NCBI GenBank assembly: GCA_012718885.1
Contig: JAAYBK010000393.1
Coordinates: 1 to 39,638, forward strand
Reading direction: 5' to 3'
Source of the DNA: Ruminococcus sp.
GTDB taxonomy: Bacteria > Bacillota > Clostridia > Oscillospirales > Ruminococcaceae
DNA length: 39,638 bases
Shown here: positions 8,032 through 16,889 of the stretch, in pieces
Position numbering within the stretch: the stretch's first letter is position 1
Layout: each line of letters opens with the position of its first letter
Notes under the pieces: model-generated
Database searches by the model: none
Told to the model about the DNA's origin: nothing
Seen by the model: only the letters and a program-made list of their open reading frames with translations
Made by a program: the position numbers and the translations under genes

Positions 8032-8544
8032 TCAGGCAGCTTCTTCTGACTTCTGGTCTGCAACAGCCTTGAGAGTTGCAGCGAGCTTCTGCAGGGGACC
8101 CTGGAGAGAGCCAACGAGCTGAGCAAGAAGGGTATCCTTTGAAGGGATCTTGGAAAGAGCGATAACTCCAGCCTGATCGTAAACTTCACCCTCAACGAAA
8201 CCAGCCTTGAGATTGAACTTCTCATCGCCAGCCTTCTCAGCAAACTTACCGAGGATTCTTGCAGGAGCAGTCTGATCGTCGTTTGAAAGAGCGATAGCAG
8301 TTGTTCCGTTAAGAGCTTCTTCAAAGCCCTCGATACCGCAGTTCTTGAAAGCACGGAGAAGGAGTGTGTTCTTCTCTACGAAGTAGTTTACACCAGCCTC
8401 ACGAAGCTCCTTTCTGAGCTTTGTATCCTCCTCAACGTTGATACCCTTGTAGTCAACGAGTACGCCGGCAACAGAGTTCTTGATGAGGTCTGTGAGCTGA
8501 TCAACCTTAGCCTTCTTAGCTTCGAGTACAGCATTGCTTGGCAT
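8032..8544 (-). CDS. rplJ: Ribosomal protein uL10
   Basis: A 170-aa stalk base protein. The N-terminal rRNA-binding domain begins MPSNAVLEAKKAKVDQLTDL, with GVLVDYKGINVEEDTKLRKEL and VEKNTLLLRAF; the C-terminal helix that binds L12 dimers ends at KAVADQKSEEAA. GGAGGTG lies upstream of the ATG at 8544. It is first in the rplJ-rplL operon, controlled by the L10 leader and attenuator. No rplK or rplA genes are adjacent: ytaF is upstream. Confidence 0.97.
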   Translation of the reverse strand: MPSNAVLEAKKAKVDQLTDLIKNSVAGVLVDYKGINVEEDTKLRKELREAGVNYFVEKNTLLLRAFKNCGIEGFEEALNGTTAIALSNDDQTAPARILGKFAEKAGDEKFNLKAGFVEGEVYDQAGVIALSKIPSKDTLLAQLVGSLQGPLQKLAATLKAVADQKSEEAA

Positions 8545-8590
8545 TGTGTATTCACCTCCGAATAATTTGTCATCGTATCCGAAAGCAACA

Positions 8591-8624
8591 AAAAATGTCC
8601 TTTACCGACAGCTCGGGAAAGGAC
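8591..8624 (-). terminator. Attenuator hairpin in the rplJL leader
   Basis: On the minus strand GTCCTTTCCCGA and TCGGTAAAGGAC (together 8597-8624) form a long stem with one internal mismatch, followed by a T-run (ATTTTTTG). It lies between the L10-binding leader and the rplJ ribosome site, so it can terminate transcription when L10 (or the L10-L12 complex) is in excess. Confidence 0.8.
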
Positions 8625-8640
8625 AATGATAATTCATTAT

Positions 8641-8700
8641 GAATCAATTGCTATTCCTCGGCGGGACTTACGGATGAACCTGCCAGCTGTCTTTAGAATA
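8641..8700 (-). ncRNA. L10 leader (ribosomal protein L10 binding RNA)
   Basis: The minus-strand transcript contains AAAGACAGCTGGCAGGTTC and, after a short loop, CCCGCCGAGGAATAG, matching the L10 leader family where a bulged stem mimics the L10 site of 23S rRNA. It sits between the promoter (8732-8760) and the attenuator (8591-8624). Confidence 0.8.
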
Positions 8701-8731
8701 CGATATGTACTGTGAAATTCACAGCTTGATT

Positions 8732-8760
8732 ATTATAGCATACTTTTTTCCATTTGTCAA
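8732..8760 (-). promoter_or_regulatory. Consensus sigmaA promoter of rplJL
   Basis: Minus strand TTGACA (8755-8760), exactly 17 nt, TATAAT (8732-8737): perfect consensus, as expected for a strongly expressed ribosomal operon. The leader is about 180 nt. Confidence 0.9.
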
Positions 8761-8769
8761 GGGGGTTTC

Positions 8770-8867
8770 GCAAAATTTTCTTTGAAAATTTTGCAGTAAT
8801 CAGTGAATAAAAAGTAGAAAGTATTAATGGAAGCTGCAATATCTCTACTACTTTCTGCTCACTGATT
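8770..8867. repeat. Palindromic intergenic repeats, copy 3
   Basis: Two adjacent structures. GCAAAATTTTC (8770-8780) / GAAAATTTTGC (8784-8794) is a perfect 11-bp hairpin with a 3-nt loop. Then AATCAGTGA (8798-8806) pairs with TCACTGATT (8859-8867), with GTAGAAAGTA and TACTACTTTCTGC words inside. The second resembles the tracts at 2904-2947 and 4362-4428. They separate the divergent rplJL promoter from ytaF. Confidence 0.55.
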
Positions 8868-8905
8868 TCTGCTCATCTGAATATAATAAAGCGGAGGTGT
8901 GACTA

Positions 8906-9511
8906 TTGCAAAAAGAATTGTTTATCGCAGTTATCCTGTGTTTTGATACATACCTGGCAGCAGCAGCTTACTGCAACAGCGGCATACGCATACCAGCCAT
9001 TTCTGCCGGTGTCATAGCCTTTTCCGGAGCTGCTGTCCTTGGTATTTCCTCCTGTTTCTCACACATTCTCGGAGAAGTCGCCCCGGCAAAGATACTTCAT
9101 TTTTCCGGAACAGCTATTCTTGTGGCGATAGGGCTTCTGACAGTTTTTAAGAGTGTTTTCCGGCGAATTGCTGACGTTATCAGAAAAAACGGCGGAATGT
9201 CCCTGAAAATAGGCAACAGCCCTCTTGTATTCAAGATATATCTCGATGAGACCGCTGCTGATATCGATCATTCAAAGGTGCTTTCTGCCGCAGAGGCCGG
9301 AGCTCTGGCGCTGGCCGGATCACTGGATTCAGCTGCTATTGGACTGAGCTGCGGTGATCTGGCTCCGCTGAAGGCTTCGGTATTGACCTTCCTATGTGGT
9401 ACGGCAGCGCTTTTCCTCGGAAATATCACCGGCAGGCGGATCTCTGCCCTTGGTATAGACCTTTCATGGATAGGAGGGATCATGCTGATAGTCTTTGCGT
9501 TCATCCAATAA
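8906..9511 (+). CDS. ytaF: YtaF-like sporulation membrane protein (MntP-type fold)
   Basis: A 201-aa integral membrane protein with about six hydrophobic segments in two three-helix halves (about 3-22, 28-50, 63-82, then 129-148, 154-172, 180-199), separated by a hydrophilic loop. Aspartates within the membrane (CFDTYLAAAAY, GSLDSAAIGLSCG) are the hallmark of the MntP/YtaF group of putative cation transporters; YtaF in Bacillus is sporulation-associated. TTG 8906 is the start, with GCGGAGGTG at 8891-8899; no ATG precedes the first helix in frame. It is transcribed head-on to replication and isolated between a repeat and a shared terminator. Confidence 0.78.
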   Translation: MQKELFIAVILCFDTYLAAAAYCNSGIRIPAISAGVIAFSGAAVLGISSCFSHILGEVAPAKILHFSGTAILVAIGLLTVFKSVFRRIADVIRKNGGMSLKIGNSPLVFKIYLDETAADIDHSKVLSAAEAGALALAGSLDSAAIGLSCGDLAPLKASVLTFLCGTAALFLGNITGRRISALGIDLSWIGGIMLIVFAFIQ

Positions 9512-9535
9512 AAAAGACGCCGATGGCGTCTTTTT
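9511..9535. terminator. Bidirectional terminator, ytaF / metallophosphoesterase
   Basis: AAAAAGACGCC (9511-9521) and GGCGTCTTTTT (9525-9535) form an 11-bp stem with a 3-nt loop and T-runs in both directions. It overlaps the 3' ends of both convergent genes. Confidence 0.88.
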
Positions 9536-10340
9536 ACAGATCGTATACTACTATTTCTGCCGGATCAAATAGTCTCAGCTTTCCGAGACCTGCTGAGACC
9601 AGCAGCTTCATTTTACCTATGGTATACTTTCCCTTTGAATACTTCGGCAGGAATTTTCTTTCCGGAGAGAGAAGCCCCTTTCCGGCCAGCCTTATTACTC
9701 CGCCGTGAATATGTCCGCTGAGGGTATATTCAGCTCCCCATTCCGCATATACCTTGCCGAACAGGGGATTATGCGCCATGAGTACGACCTCGCCGTCAGG
9801 ACATTTTCCAAGCAGCCTTTCAAGCTCAGGAAGATCTATCCGGTCAAGATCACGATAACATTCGTTCTTCTTATAGGTGGAATACTTCTCGCAAAGCCCG
9901 TAAATCTTCACAGACCTGCGGCCCTTATTCAGCGTCATATATTCATTTCTCAGCAGTATGACATCAGTTTGGCTGAGCATTTCGTAGAATTCTTCACCCT
10001 TCCTGTCCGGAAGGCTCATCTCGTGGTTGCCGTATATCATTACCACCGGAGCGATCCTGCAAAGCTTATCTATGGTACGCATTGCCGTGGTAAAATCCTT
10101 TTCGTCCCTCGATACCAGATCACCGGTCAAAGCTATGATATCCGGCTTTTCTTCCTTTACAAGCTTTATCAGGAAGCTGTTATTGCGTCCGAATTTTCTC
10201 TTGTGAAAGTCAGATAATTGTACAATGCGTATATTGCCGCCAAGCTTCTCATGTCTGACTTTCAGCATGATCGTGTTCTCAAATGCTGCCCAGATCGCTC
10301 CGGCAGCAATTACATTACGTATGATTTTATTTTTCTTCAT
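9534..10340 (-). CDS. Membrane-anchored calcineurin-like metallophosphoesterase
   Basis: A 268-aa protein of the YkuE/YaeI type. An N-terminal hydrophobic helix (about 7-24) probably anchors it, with the domain outside the membrane. All five metal-binding motifs are present in order: SDFH (43-46), GDLVSR, GNHE, AHNP and GHIHGG. The family includes phosphatidylglycerophosphate- or UDP-sugar-lipid-type phosphodiesterases, but the substrate here cannot be read from sequence. It overlaps the preceding membrane-protein gene by 14 nt and lacks a strong ribosome site, suggesting translational coupling; last gene of the gyrB-gyrA operon. Confidence 0.85.
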   Translation of the reverse strand: MKKNKIIRNVIAAGAIWAAFENTIMLKVRHEKLGGNIRIVQLSDFHKRKFGRNNSFLIKLVKEEKPDIIALTGDLVSRDEKDFTTAMRTIDKLCRIAPVVMIYGNHEMSLPDRKGEEFYEMLSQTDVILLRNEYMTLNKGRRSVKIYGLCEKYSTYKKNECYRDLDRIDLPELERLLGKCPDGEVVLMAHNPLFGKVYAEWGAEYTLSGHIHGGVIRLAGKGLLSPERKFLPKYSKGKYTIGKMKLLVSAGLGKLRLFDPAEIVVYDL

Positions 10341-10794
10341 TTGCTTTGTTGTCCGTTCTTTTTAAAATTTGTACATCTATAACTGCAAATATAAGCAGAT
10401 ATATAGAAGTCATCACTATTCTTCCGGAGTATATTGCTATAACTTCTGCCGGCTTTCCGGTATAGTCTGCATCCGGAGAAAAGGGGCTCATGTCCGGAGA
10501 TCTCAGAAACAGGAACAGCGTCAGCCCTACACCTATTATGAGCGGCACTATAACTCCCCAGAAAAAGCAGAACCGCCGGGAAAAATTTCCTTGGCGGCCT
10601 GCATCAAGCTGTACACAGTGATACATCATGCAGAGTATGAGGGGAGTCACAAGATTAAATCCCCAGCTATATCCGGCTTTCTCATACACGAACCAGAGAA
10701 ACCACTGCATAAAAATGCTGCATATTGCTATGATAAGCGCTGTGAACGGTCCCTGACCGTATTTTAGACGCCCGGATCTTGAGTCATCACTCAT
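10327..10794 (-). CDS. Uncharacterised four-helix membrane protein
   Basis: 155 aa, with hydrophobic segments at about 17-36, 42-58, 73-95 and 123-143 and a Lys/Glu-rich tail. I recognise no family. The ATG at 10794 overlaps the gyrA stop codon by 8 nt, and the 3' end overlaps the metallophosphoesterase by 14 nt, so it is firmly embedded in the gyrase operon. The function is unknown; the overlaps argue that it is a real, expressed gene. Confidence 0.75.
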   Translation of the reverse strand: MSDDSRSGRLKYGQGPFTALIIAICSIFMQWFLWFVYEKAGYSWGFNLVTPLILCMMYHCVQLDAGRQGNFSRRFCFFWGVIVPLIIGVGLTLFLFLRSPDMSPFSPDADYTGKPAEVIAIYSGRIVMTSIYLLIFAVIDVQILKRTDNKANEEK

Positions 10795-13411
10795 CCTCGT
10801 CCTCCGGCTCAGCTTCTATCACAACTTCATTCTTTTCCTCAAGAGCAGCCTCTTCTTCAGCCTGCTTTGCCTGCTCGTCTGTGAGCTGCTCAACCTTTTC
10901 GGTCTCGGCAGTATCATCGTGCTCGGCACGGGTGAATGCCACTACATGAGCGCCTTCGTTGACCCTCATTACACGTACACCCTTTGCGATACGTCCCATG
11001 ATACGGATATCGCTTGCCAGGATACGGATGATTATACCATCACTGGATACAAGGATAATATCGTCATCCTCGTCAACTATCTTGATGTTGCAGACATGGC
11101 CTCTTATATCGTCCACCTTGTAGTTTGTAAGGCCGTATCCGCCTCTGTTCTGGATACGATAGCTGTCAAGCTCAGTCTTCTTGCCGAAGCCGTTCTCAGT
11201 TACGGTGAGCAGTGATGCGCCGGGACGCACTCTTGCTATACCCACAACATAGTCTCCATCACGGAGCTTTATAACTCTTACACCGTGAGCTGAACGTGAT
11301 AATGCTCTTATATTTGCTTCTTCAACACGGATAGCCATACCGTTTCTTGTAGCTGCAAATATCTGCTCGCTGCCGTCAGTCATACGAACACCGGCTATCT
11401 CGTCGCCCTCGTCAAGACCAATTGCGATAAGTCCGTTCTTGCGGACGTTCTTGTAGAGTGAGAGATTTGATCTCTTGATCTTGCCGTTCTTTGTGACCAT
11501 GACGATGAACTTCTCTTCGCTGAAGTCGGTGGTCTTTATCATGGCAGCTATCTTCTCGCCCTCGGTGAGAGGAAGCAGATTTATGAGATTGAAGCCTCTT
11601 GACGCCTTTGAGCCGTCCGGTACTTCATAGCATTTCAGCTTGTACATTATACCCTTGTTGGATATGAACAGGATATTGTCGTGGCTTCCGCAGATGAACA
11701 TTTCCTCTACGAAGTCCTCTTCACGCTGCTTCATACCGGTAATACCACGGCCGCCGCGGCGCTGGGTCTTGTACTCAGCTACCGGCATACGCTTGATATA
11801 GCCGTTATTGGTGAGAGTAACAACGCAGTCCTCCTCAGGGATAAGATCCTCTATATCCACCTCGCCGCTGACATTCTCAATGTCTGTACGGCGCTTGTCG
11901 CTGAACTTTCTGCGGATAGTATTCAGATCCTCCATGATTATTGCGTAAACTCTGTTTACATCTGCAAGGATATCCTCATAGTCGGATATCTTTGTGAGAA
12001 GACCGTATAATTCATCGGTTATTTTCTGTCTTTCAAGACCGGTGAGCTGTCCTAAGCGCATCTGTACGATAGCCTCAGCCTGTTCCTGTGAAAGACCTGT
12101 CTGATCCTCAACGTGAAGTCCGCTGAGGTCGTACTGGGCACGGTCAAGAAGTGCGGACATATCCACATCCTTGAAGCGCTCCATCATCTTCTCCTTTGCC
12201 TCCTGAACAGTGGCACTGGAGCGGATTATTGCTATAACTTCATCGATATAGTCTGCTGCAAGCACAAAGCCCTGAAGGATATGTGCTCTTTCAAGAGCCT
12301 TTCTCAGATCAAATCGTGTTCTTCTCTGGATAACGTCTACCTGGAAATCAAGGTAGTGCTGAAGCATCTGCTTGAGTGTGAGTATCTTAGGCTCGTTGTT
12401 TACAAGAGCAAGCATTATGATACCTACTGTATCCTGGAGCTGTGTCAGCGCAAAGAGCTTATTCAGCACGATATTCGGGATAGCGTCCTTTTTCAGCTCG
12501 ATAACTACTCTCATACCGTCCTTATCCGACTCGTCACGGAGATCGTAAAGGCCTTCTATCCTCTTGTCACGGGCAAGCTGGCTTATGCTCTTGAGGAGTC
12601 TTTCCTTACGGAGCATATATGGTATCTCGTCTATGATAATGCAGTTTCTGCCCTTTATCTCTTCAAAGTGAGTGCGGCTGCGAAGGGTTATCTTGCCCTT
12701 TCCGGTAGCATATGCAGCACGTATGCCTGCTCTGCCCATGATTATGCCGCCTGTAGGGAAGTCCGGTCCCTGGATATGCTCCATGAGCTGTTCAAGGGTG
12801 CAGTCCGGATCCTCGATAAGAAGAGCCAGAGCGTCTATGACCTCTCCCAGATTGTGGGGAGGGATATTTGTAGCCATACCTACAGCGATTCCCACTGATC
12901 CGTTTACAAGGAGATTAGGGAAACGTGATGGCAGTACCACAGGCTCTTTCAGACGGTCATCGTAGTTGGACATGAAATCTACGGTCTCTTTGTTGATATC
13001 CGTAAGCATATCCAGTGTGAGCTTTGCCATTTTAGCCTCAGTATAACGGTAAGCAGCAGGGCCGTCGCCGTCGATAGAACCGAAGTTTCCGTGGCCGTCA
13101 ACAAGGGGATATCTCATTGAGAAATCCTGTGCAAGTCTTACAAGTGCGTCATATACCGAAGCATCACCGTGAGGATGATATCTACCAAGTACGGCACCTA
13201 CAGTATCAGCACATTTACGGTATGCCTTATCCGGTGTAAGTCCGTTCTCATGGAGAGTATAGAGTATTCTTCTGTGAACAGGCTTTAGTCCGTCCCTGAC
13301 ATCCGGAAGCGCTCTCGATACAATTACCGACATGGCATAGTTGAGCATGGAATTTTCCATTTCGTCAACTAATTCGGTATTTATTATCTTTGAATTGTCC
13401 TGATATAACAA
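10787..13411 (-). CDS. gyrA: DNA gyrase subunit A
   Basis: An 874-aa breakage-reunion subunit of gyrase, which with GyrB introduces negative supercoils. The N-terminal winged-helix/tower domain carries the catalytic Tyr122 in AAYRYTEAKM; the GyrA box QRRGGRG lies near residue 560, followed by the beta-pinwheel repeats and a very acidic tail ending EAEPEDEDE. The quinolone region reads HPHGDASVYD (79-88): Ala84 takes the place of E. coli Ser83, while the acidic Asp88 (E. coli Asp87) is retained. The start is TTG at 13411 with AGGAGGT at 13419-13425. It is separated from gyrB by a YcxB-like gene. Confidence 0.97.
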   Translation of the reverse strand: MLYQDNSKIINTELVDEMENSMLNYAMSVIVSRALPDVRDGLKPVHRRILYTLHENGLTPDKAYRKCADTVGAVLGRYHPHGDASVYDALVRLAQDFSMRYPLVDGHGNFGSIDGDGPAAYRYTEAKMAKLTLDMLTDINKETVDFMSNYDDRLKEPVVLPSRFPNLLVNGSVGIAVGMATNIPPHNLGEVIDALALLIEDPDCTLEQLMEHIQGPDFPTGGIIMGRAGIRAAYATGKGKITLRSRTHFEEIKGRNCIIIDEIPYMLRKERLLKSISQLARDKRIEGLYDLRDESDKDGMRVVIELKKDAIPNIVLNKLFALTQLQDTVGIIMLALVNNEPKILTLKQMLQHYLDFQVDVIQRRTRFDLRKALERAHILQGFVLAADYIDEVIAIIRSSATVQEAKEKMMERFKDVDMSALLDRAQYDLSGLHVEDQTGLSQEQAEAIVQMRLGQLTGLERQKITDELYGLLTKISDYEDILADVNRVYAIIMEDLNTIRRKFSDKRRTDIENVSGEVDIEDLIPEEDCVVTLTNNGYIKRMPVAEYKTQRRGGRGITGMKQREEDFVEEMFICGSHDNILFISNKGIMYKLKCYEVPDGSKASRGFNLINLLPLTEGEKIAAMIKTTDFSEEKFIVMVTKNGKIKRSNLSLYKNVRKNGLIAIGLDEGDEIAGVRMTDGSEQIFAATRNGMAIRVEEANIRALSRSAHGVRVIKLRDGDYVVGIARVRPGASLLTVTENGFGKKTELDSYRIQNRGGYGLTNYKVDDIRGHVCNIKIVDEDDDIILVSSDGIIIRILASDIRIMGRIAKGVRVMRVNEGAHVVAFTRAEHDDTAETEKVEQLTDEQAKQAEEEAALEEKNEVVIEAEPEDEDE

Positions 13412-13478
13412 AATTTTTACCTCCTGTGAGAGATTGTATTTATAGCAAACGACTGTTGACTATATTTCAAGCATAAGC

Positions 13479-14078
13479 TTATTTTCCGGTATTTCTTATT
13501 ATCTCGATCTCAGGCTCTGTGAATCCCTCTTTCGGGATTATGTAAAAGGACTGTTTTCCCTGCATGAGCAGGAAAAAATCATCGTATTCAAGAGGCTGAT
13601 AGTTTTCATCAAGTTCTATTCTCGTCTTTTCCGGAAGGGGATCAAGCTCCTCCGGGATATCTGTAAGGTCGATCTCTTCTTTTTCTTCCTTGTCCGCATT
13701 TTCAGATATATCAGTCACTTCGCTCTCATACTCAGGCTCATTGACTGTGGATATATCTATGAATTTGTCAGCTATTCCGATACTGTATACCGGCTCGCCG
13801 AGATCCCGCACTGTCTCTGTAAGCCTTCTGCGGACGAAGCGTGGATTATGCCACTCTCTGAATGCAAATGCGATGCAGACTACTATCAGCAGATACACCA
13901 GACGGTTTTCCGGCGCTTTTACTGCCGCATACACAAAGTCTGCCGCAAGTATAAGGAACAGTGCCATAAACAGGTAGCTTTTCTTCATCACGAATTTTTT
14001 CTGATATGCCTTGTAGGCCTCGGAGAAAAGCTCCGGCTTTACGGTATATTCCTTTTCAAGCTTGTATGTTTCTTCCAT
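13479..14078 (-). CDS. YcxB-like two-helix membrane protein between gyrB and gyrA
   Basis: A 199-aa protein. Two membrane helices (about 35-52 and 59-75) are followed by a cytoplasmic domain interrupted by an acidic linker (EVTDISENADKEEKEEIDL). The C-terminal segment (YQPLEYDDFFLLMQGKQSFY, then IIPKEGFTEPE) has the pattern of the YcxB-like domain, where a short beta unit ends in a F-I-P-K/R motif. No biochemical role is known to me. GGAGG lies just upstream of the ATG, and the gene starts 18 nt after the gyrB stop codon. Confidence 0.75.
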   Translation of the reverse strand: MEETYKLEKEYTVKPELFSEAYKAYQKKFVMKKSYLFMALFLILAADFVYAAVKAPENRLVYLLIVVCIAFAFREWHNPRFVRRRLTETVRDLGEPVYSIGIADKFIDISTVNEPEYESEVTDISENADKEEKEEIDLTDIPEELDPLPEKTRIELDENYQPLEYDDFFLLMQGKQSFYIIPKEGFTEPEIEIIRNTGK

Positions 14079-14096
14079 TTATCCTCCAGAACAGGA

Positions 14097-16025
14097 TCAG
14101 AAATCAAGATCCTGTGCGAATTTAGCGTTTTTCTCTATGAAGTTTCTTCTCGGCTCTACCTTGTCACCCATGAGGATAGTGAATACCTCATCAGCCTTGA
14201 GAGCGTCATCCATTCCTATCTTCACAATAGTTCTGCGCTCAGGATCCATAGTTGTCTCCCAGAGCTGCTCTGGATCCATCTCACCAAGACCTTTGTAACG
14301 CTGAACTTCAACGTCCTTGTACTTGCCGTCCTCAGAGAGCTCAGCGATATAGCGGTCTCTCTCCTCGTCAGAGAAAGCGTAGTATATCTTCTTCTTGCGC
14401 TCAACCCTGAACAGAGGAGGCTGTGCGATATAGACATTTCCGTTGGTTATGAGAGGTCTCATGTAGCGGAAGAAGAATGTGAGCAGAAGTGTTCTGATAT
14501 GCATACCGTCAACATCGGCATCGGCCATGATTATAACTTTTCCGTAGCGGAGCTTCTCTATATCGAAGTCCTCGCCGATACCTGTTCCGAGAGCAGTTAC
14601 CACAGGCTCAAGCTTATCGTTGCCGTATATCTTGTCTATACGTGCCTTTTCAACGTTGAGCATCTTTCCCCAGAGGGCAAGGATAGCCTGATAGCGGCGG
14701 TCTCTTCCCTGCTTTGCAGAGCCTCCCGCAGAATCTCCCTCGACGATATATATTTCAGTGTAGCGGTTGTCACGCTCGGAGCAGTCCGCCAGCTTTTCCG
14801 GCATTGAAGCCTTTCCGAAGGCGTTCTTGTTTCTCTCTGCATCCCTTGCACGCTTTGCTGCTTCACGGGCTTTAAGTGCAGATATGCTCTTCTCGAAGAT
14901 GAGCTTTGCTGTATCCGGATTCTCTTCAAGGAAATTCATCAGCTTTTCCATGACGAGCTTTTCTACAAAAGGCTTTACCTCGGGATTTCCGAGACGTCCC
15001 TTTGTCTGTCCCTCAAACTCACATTCTGTGAGCTTTACTGAGATTATGGCTGTAAGGCCTTCTCTTACGTCGTCGCCGGAGAGCTTTTCCTTGTCCTTGA
15101 GGAGTCCCATTTTCCTACCGTACTCGTTGATGACCTTTGTTAGGGCATTCTTGAATCCGGTCTCGTGGGAGCCGCCGTCCTTGGTGTGGATATTATTTGC
15201 AAATGAGAGTATTATCTCATTGTAGCTGTCATTGTACTGGAGGGCTATCTCTGCAAAGGAATCGCCCTGCATTCCGGAGATATAGATAACGTCTCCGCTT
15301 ATTGATTCAAGACCTCTTGTTGTGTGGATATGGTCTACGAACTGACGGATACCGCCCTCATAGTGGAGAGTTTCACCGATGATGTTCTCCTTGTCACGCT
15401 TATCGCTGAAAACTATCTTTATTCCGGCATTGAGGAAAGCCTGCTCACGAAGTCTCTTCAGAAGCACCTCGTACTCATATACAGTGCTCTCGAAGATCTC
15501 TCCGTCAGCCTTGAACATTACGCTGGTACCTGTCTCTGTGGTATCGCCTATGATCTTCAGCTCCTCGTCGTAGTGTCCACGCTGGAACTTCTGGAACCAG
15601 ATATGCTCGCCGTCCTTGACTGTAAGCTCCAGCCACTCTGAAAGAGCATTTACTACTGAAGCGCCAACGCCGTGGAGACCGCCGGATACCTTGTATCCGC
15701 CGCCGCCGAACTTACCGCCTGCGTGGAGTATGGTATAAACTACCGTTGCCGCAGATATACCTTCCTTAGGGTGAATACCTACAGGGATTCCTCGGCCGTT
15801 GTCTGATACACGGATTATATCCCCTTCAAGTATCTCTACTGTGATCTCTGTACAATATCCTGCAAGTGCCTCGTCAATGGAGTTATCCACAATCTCATAA
15901 ACAAGATGGTGAAGTCCTCCGGGACCTGTTGAGCCTATGTACATTCCCGGACGTTTACGTACCGCTTCAAGTCCTTCCAGGACTTGTATGTCGTTTTCGT
16001 CATAGTTATTGTTCTGCTGACTCAT
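14097..16025 (-). CDS. gyrB: DNA gyrase subunit B
   Basis: A 642-aa ATPase subunit of gyrase. The N-terminal GHKL domain shows [24 protein letters not shown] and [13 protein letters not shown]; the TOPRIM domain shows [20 protein letters not shown] and [16 protein letters not shown]; the C-terminal GyrA-interaction domain ends [18 protein letters not shown] notable residue is Trp452 in [16 protein letters not shown], where E. coli has Lys447 (PLKGK) and most bacteria Lys or Arg. GGAGG precedes ATG 16025. It is downstream of remB and an unknown single-helix protein. Confidence 0.97.
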   Translation of the reverse strand: MSQQNNNYDENDIQVLEGLEAVRKRPGMYIGSTGPGGLHHLVYEIVDNSIDEALAGYCTEITVEILEGDIIRVSDNGRGIPVGIHPKEGISAATVVYTILHAGGKFGGGGYKVSGGLHGVGASVVNALSEWLELTVKDGEHIWFQKFQRGHYDEELKIIGDTTETGTSVMFKADGEIFESTVYEYEVLLKRLREQAFLNAGIKIVFSDKRDKENIIGETLHYEGGIRQFVDHIHTTRGLESISGDVIYISGMQGDSFAEIALQYNDSYNEIILSFANNIHTKDGGSHETGFKNALTKVINEYGRKMGLLKDKEKLSGDDVREGLTAIISVKLTECEFEGQTKGRLGNPEVKPFVEKLVMEKLMNFLEENPDTAKLIFEKSISALKAREAAKRARDAERNKNAFGKASMPEKLADCSERDNRYTEIYIVEGDSAGGSAKQGRDRRYQAILALWGKMLNVEKARIDKIYGNDKLEPVVTALGTGIGEDFDIEKLRYGKVIIMADADVDGMHIRTLLLTFFFRYMRPLITNGNVYIAQPPLFRVERKKKIYYAFSDEERDRYIAELSEDGKYKDVEVQRYKGLGEMDPEQLWETTMDPERRTIVKIGMDDALKADEVFTILMGDKVEPRRNFIEKNAKFAQDLDF

Positions 16026-16089
16026 GAGTTACCTCCAAATATTCTGGTTGAATATATATTTTCCCGAGCAACGGGGGAATTGTCGATAG

Positions 16090-16617
16090 TTATCGTCTTC
16101 CTGAGGAAGATACCTTATGTATTGCGCTCTCTGATGTCGTTTCAGTCTGTTCTGAATGATGAGGGGATATAACAACTCTGTAATATATGAGTTCGCCCTT
16201 ATATCTGCCGTCTTTCTTTTTGAATGTTACGTAGAAATAGCGGTTATCTTCAACATGACATTCATACTCAACGTCTCCGCTGTCCTCATACACAGTGAAA
16301 GATGTTATCTTTTCGCCGTGGAAGCTGTCCATTACTTTTTTGTAGTCATCAGTATAGAAATCAAAGCAGGAGATGGTATCCTGCGCCATAGGCTTCCAAT
16401 AGCGTATTGGTTTTGTATTGTCAAGGCTTATCTTGTATTCATTTTCTATTTTTTTGATGCGCTTACTGCTGAAATATCGGTATTCCACCGGAATAAAGCT
16501 CTTGTACACTATAAGGCTGAAAGCAAACAAAACAGCAGCAACAATGAGTATCATCTTAAGCAGCCGTTTTCTCTTTTTCCTCTCCTCAATGACATTTTCA
16601 TCCTCATAATACTCCAC
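16090..16617 (-). CDS. Uncharacterised single-pass membrane protein
   Basis: A 175-aa protein: a charged cytoplasmic N-terminus (VIEERKKRKRLL), one membrane helix at about 20-41 and an extracytoplasmic domain rich in Tyr and Lys, with a Ser/Thr/His tail. I recognise no family. The start is GTG at 16617, overlapping the remB TAG by one base, with GAGGGAGG 9 nt upstream. It sits between remB and gyrB, a place where many Firmicutes have no gene. Confidence 0.72.
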   Translation of the reverse strand: MEYYEDENVIEERKKRKRLLKMILIVAAVLFAFSLIVYKSFIPVEYRYFSSKRIKKIENEYKISLDNTKPIRYWKPMAQDTISCFDFYTDDYKKVMDSFHGEKITSFTVYEDSGDVEYECHVEDNRYFYVTFKKKDGRYKGELIYYRVVISPHHSEQTETTSESAIHKVSSSGRR

Positions 16618-16889
16618 TACATTCCGCCTCCCTCAGCAATGCGCTTTTTAAGGGTACTTGCAGAAAGCTGTGATATATAGATCTTTTCTCTGCCGTCCTT
16701 CATCACTATTATGAAGCTCTTCGGCATTTCATAGGTGGTATAAACGCAGTTATGCTCCTTTTCTGCTCTGTCGAGCAGGAGCTTGGTACACTTTTCAACA
16801 GTTGTGTTCTCAATGTCGAAAATTCCAACTATATCTCTTATATCAACGGAGTAATTATTCCCCACATGAAGATATACTGTCCTTTTCAT
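16617..16889 (-). CDS. remB: RemB/YaaB-like extracellular matrix regulator (DUF370)
   Basis: A 90-aa protein beginning [31 protein letters not shown], the conserved start of the DUF370 RemB (YaaB) family. In Bacillus remB is likewise between recF and gyrB and influences matrix genes. It overlaps the recF 3' end by 35 nt. The basic C-terminus (SASTLKKRIAEGGGM) matches a family with RemA-like DNA-binding relatives; its regulatory targets here are unknown. Confidence 0.85.
   Translation of the reverse strand: MKRTVYLHVGNNYSVDIRDIVGIFDIENTTVEKCTKLLLDRAEKEHNCVYTTYEMPKSFIIVMKDGREKIYISQLSASTLKKRIAEGGGM

Noticed and set aside
12113-12898. Long open frame of 261 codons on the plus strand opposite gyrA
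   Set aside because: It is an antisense shadow of a strongly conserved gene, Cys/Leu/Tyr-rich with no recognisable domain or ribosome site.
13848-14807. 319-codon plus-strand frame opposite gyrB
   Set aside because: Antisense to gyrB and the YcxB-like gene; composition typical of a mirrored codon bias; no start signal.
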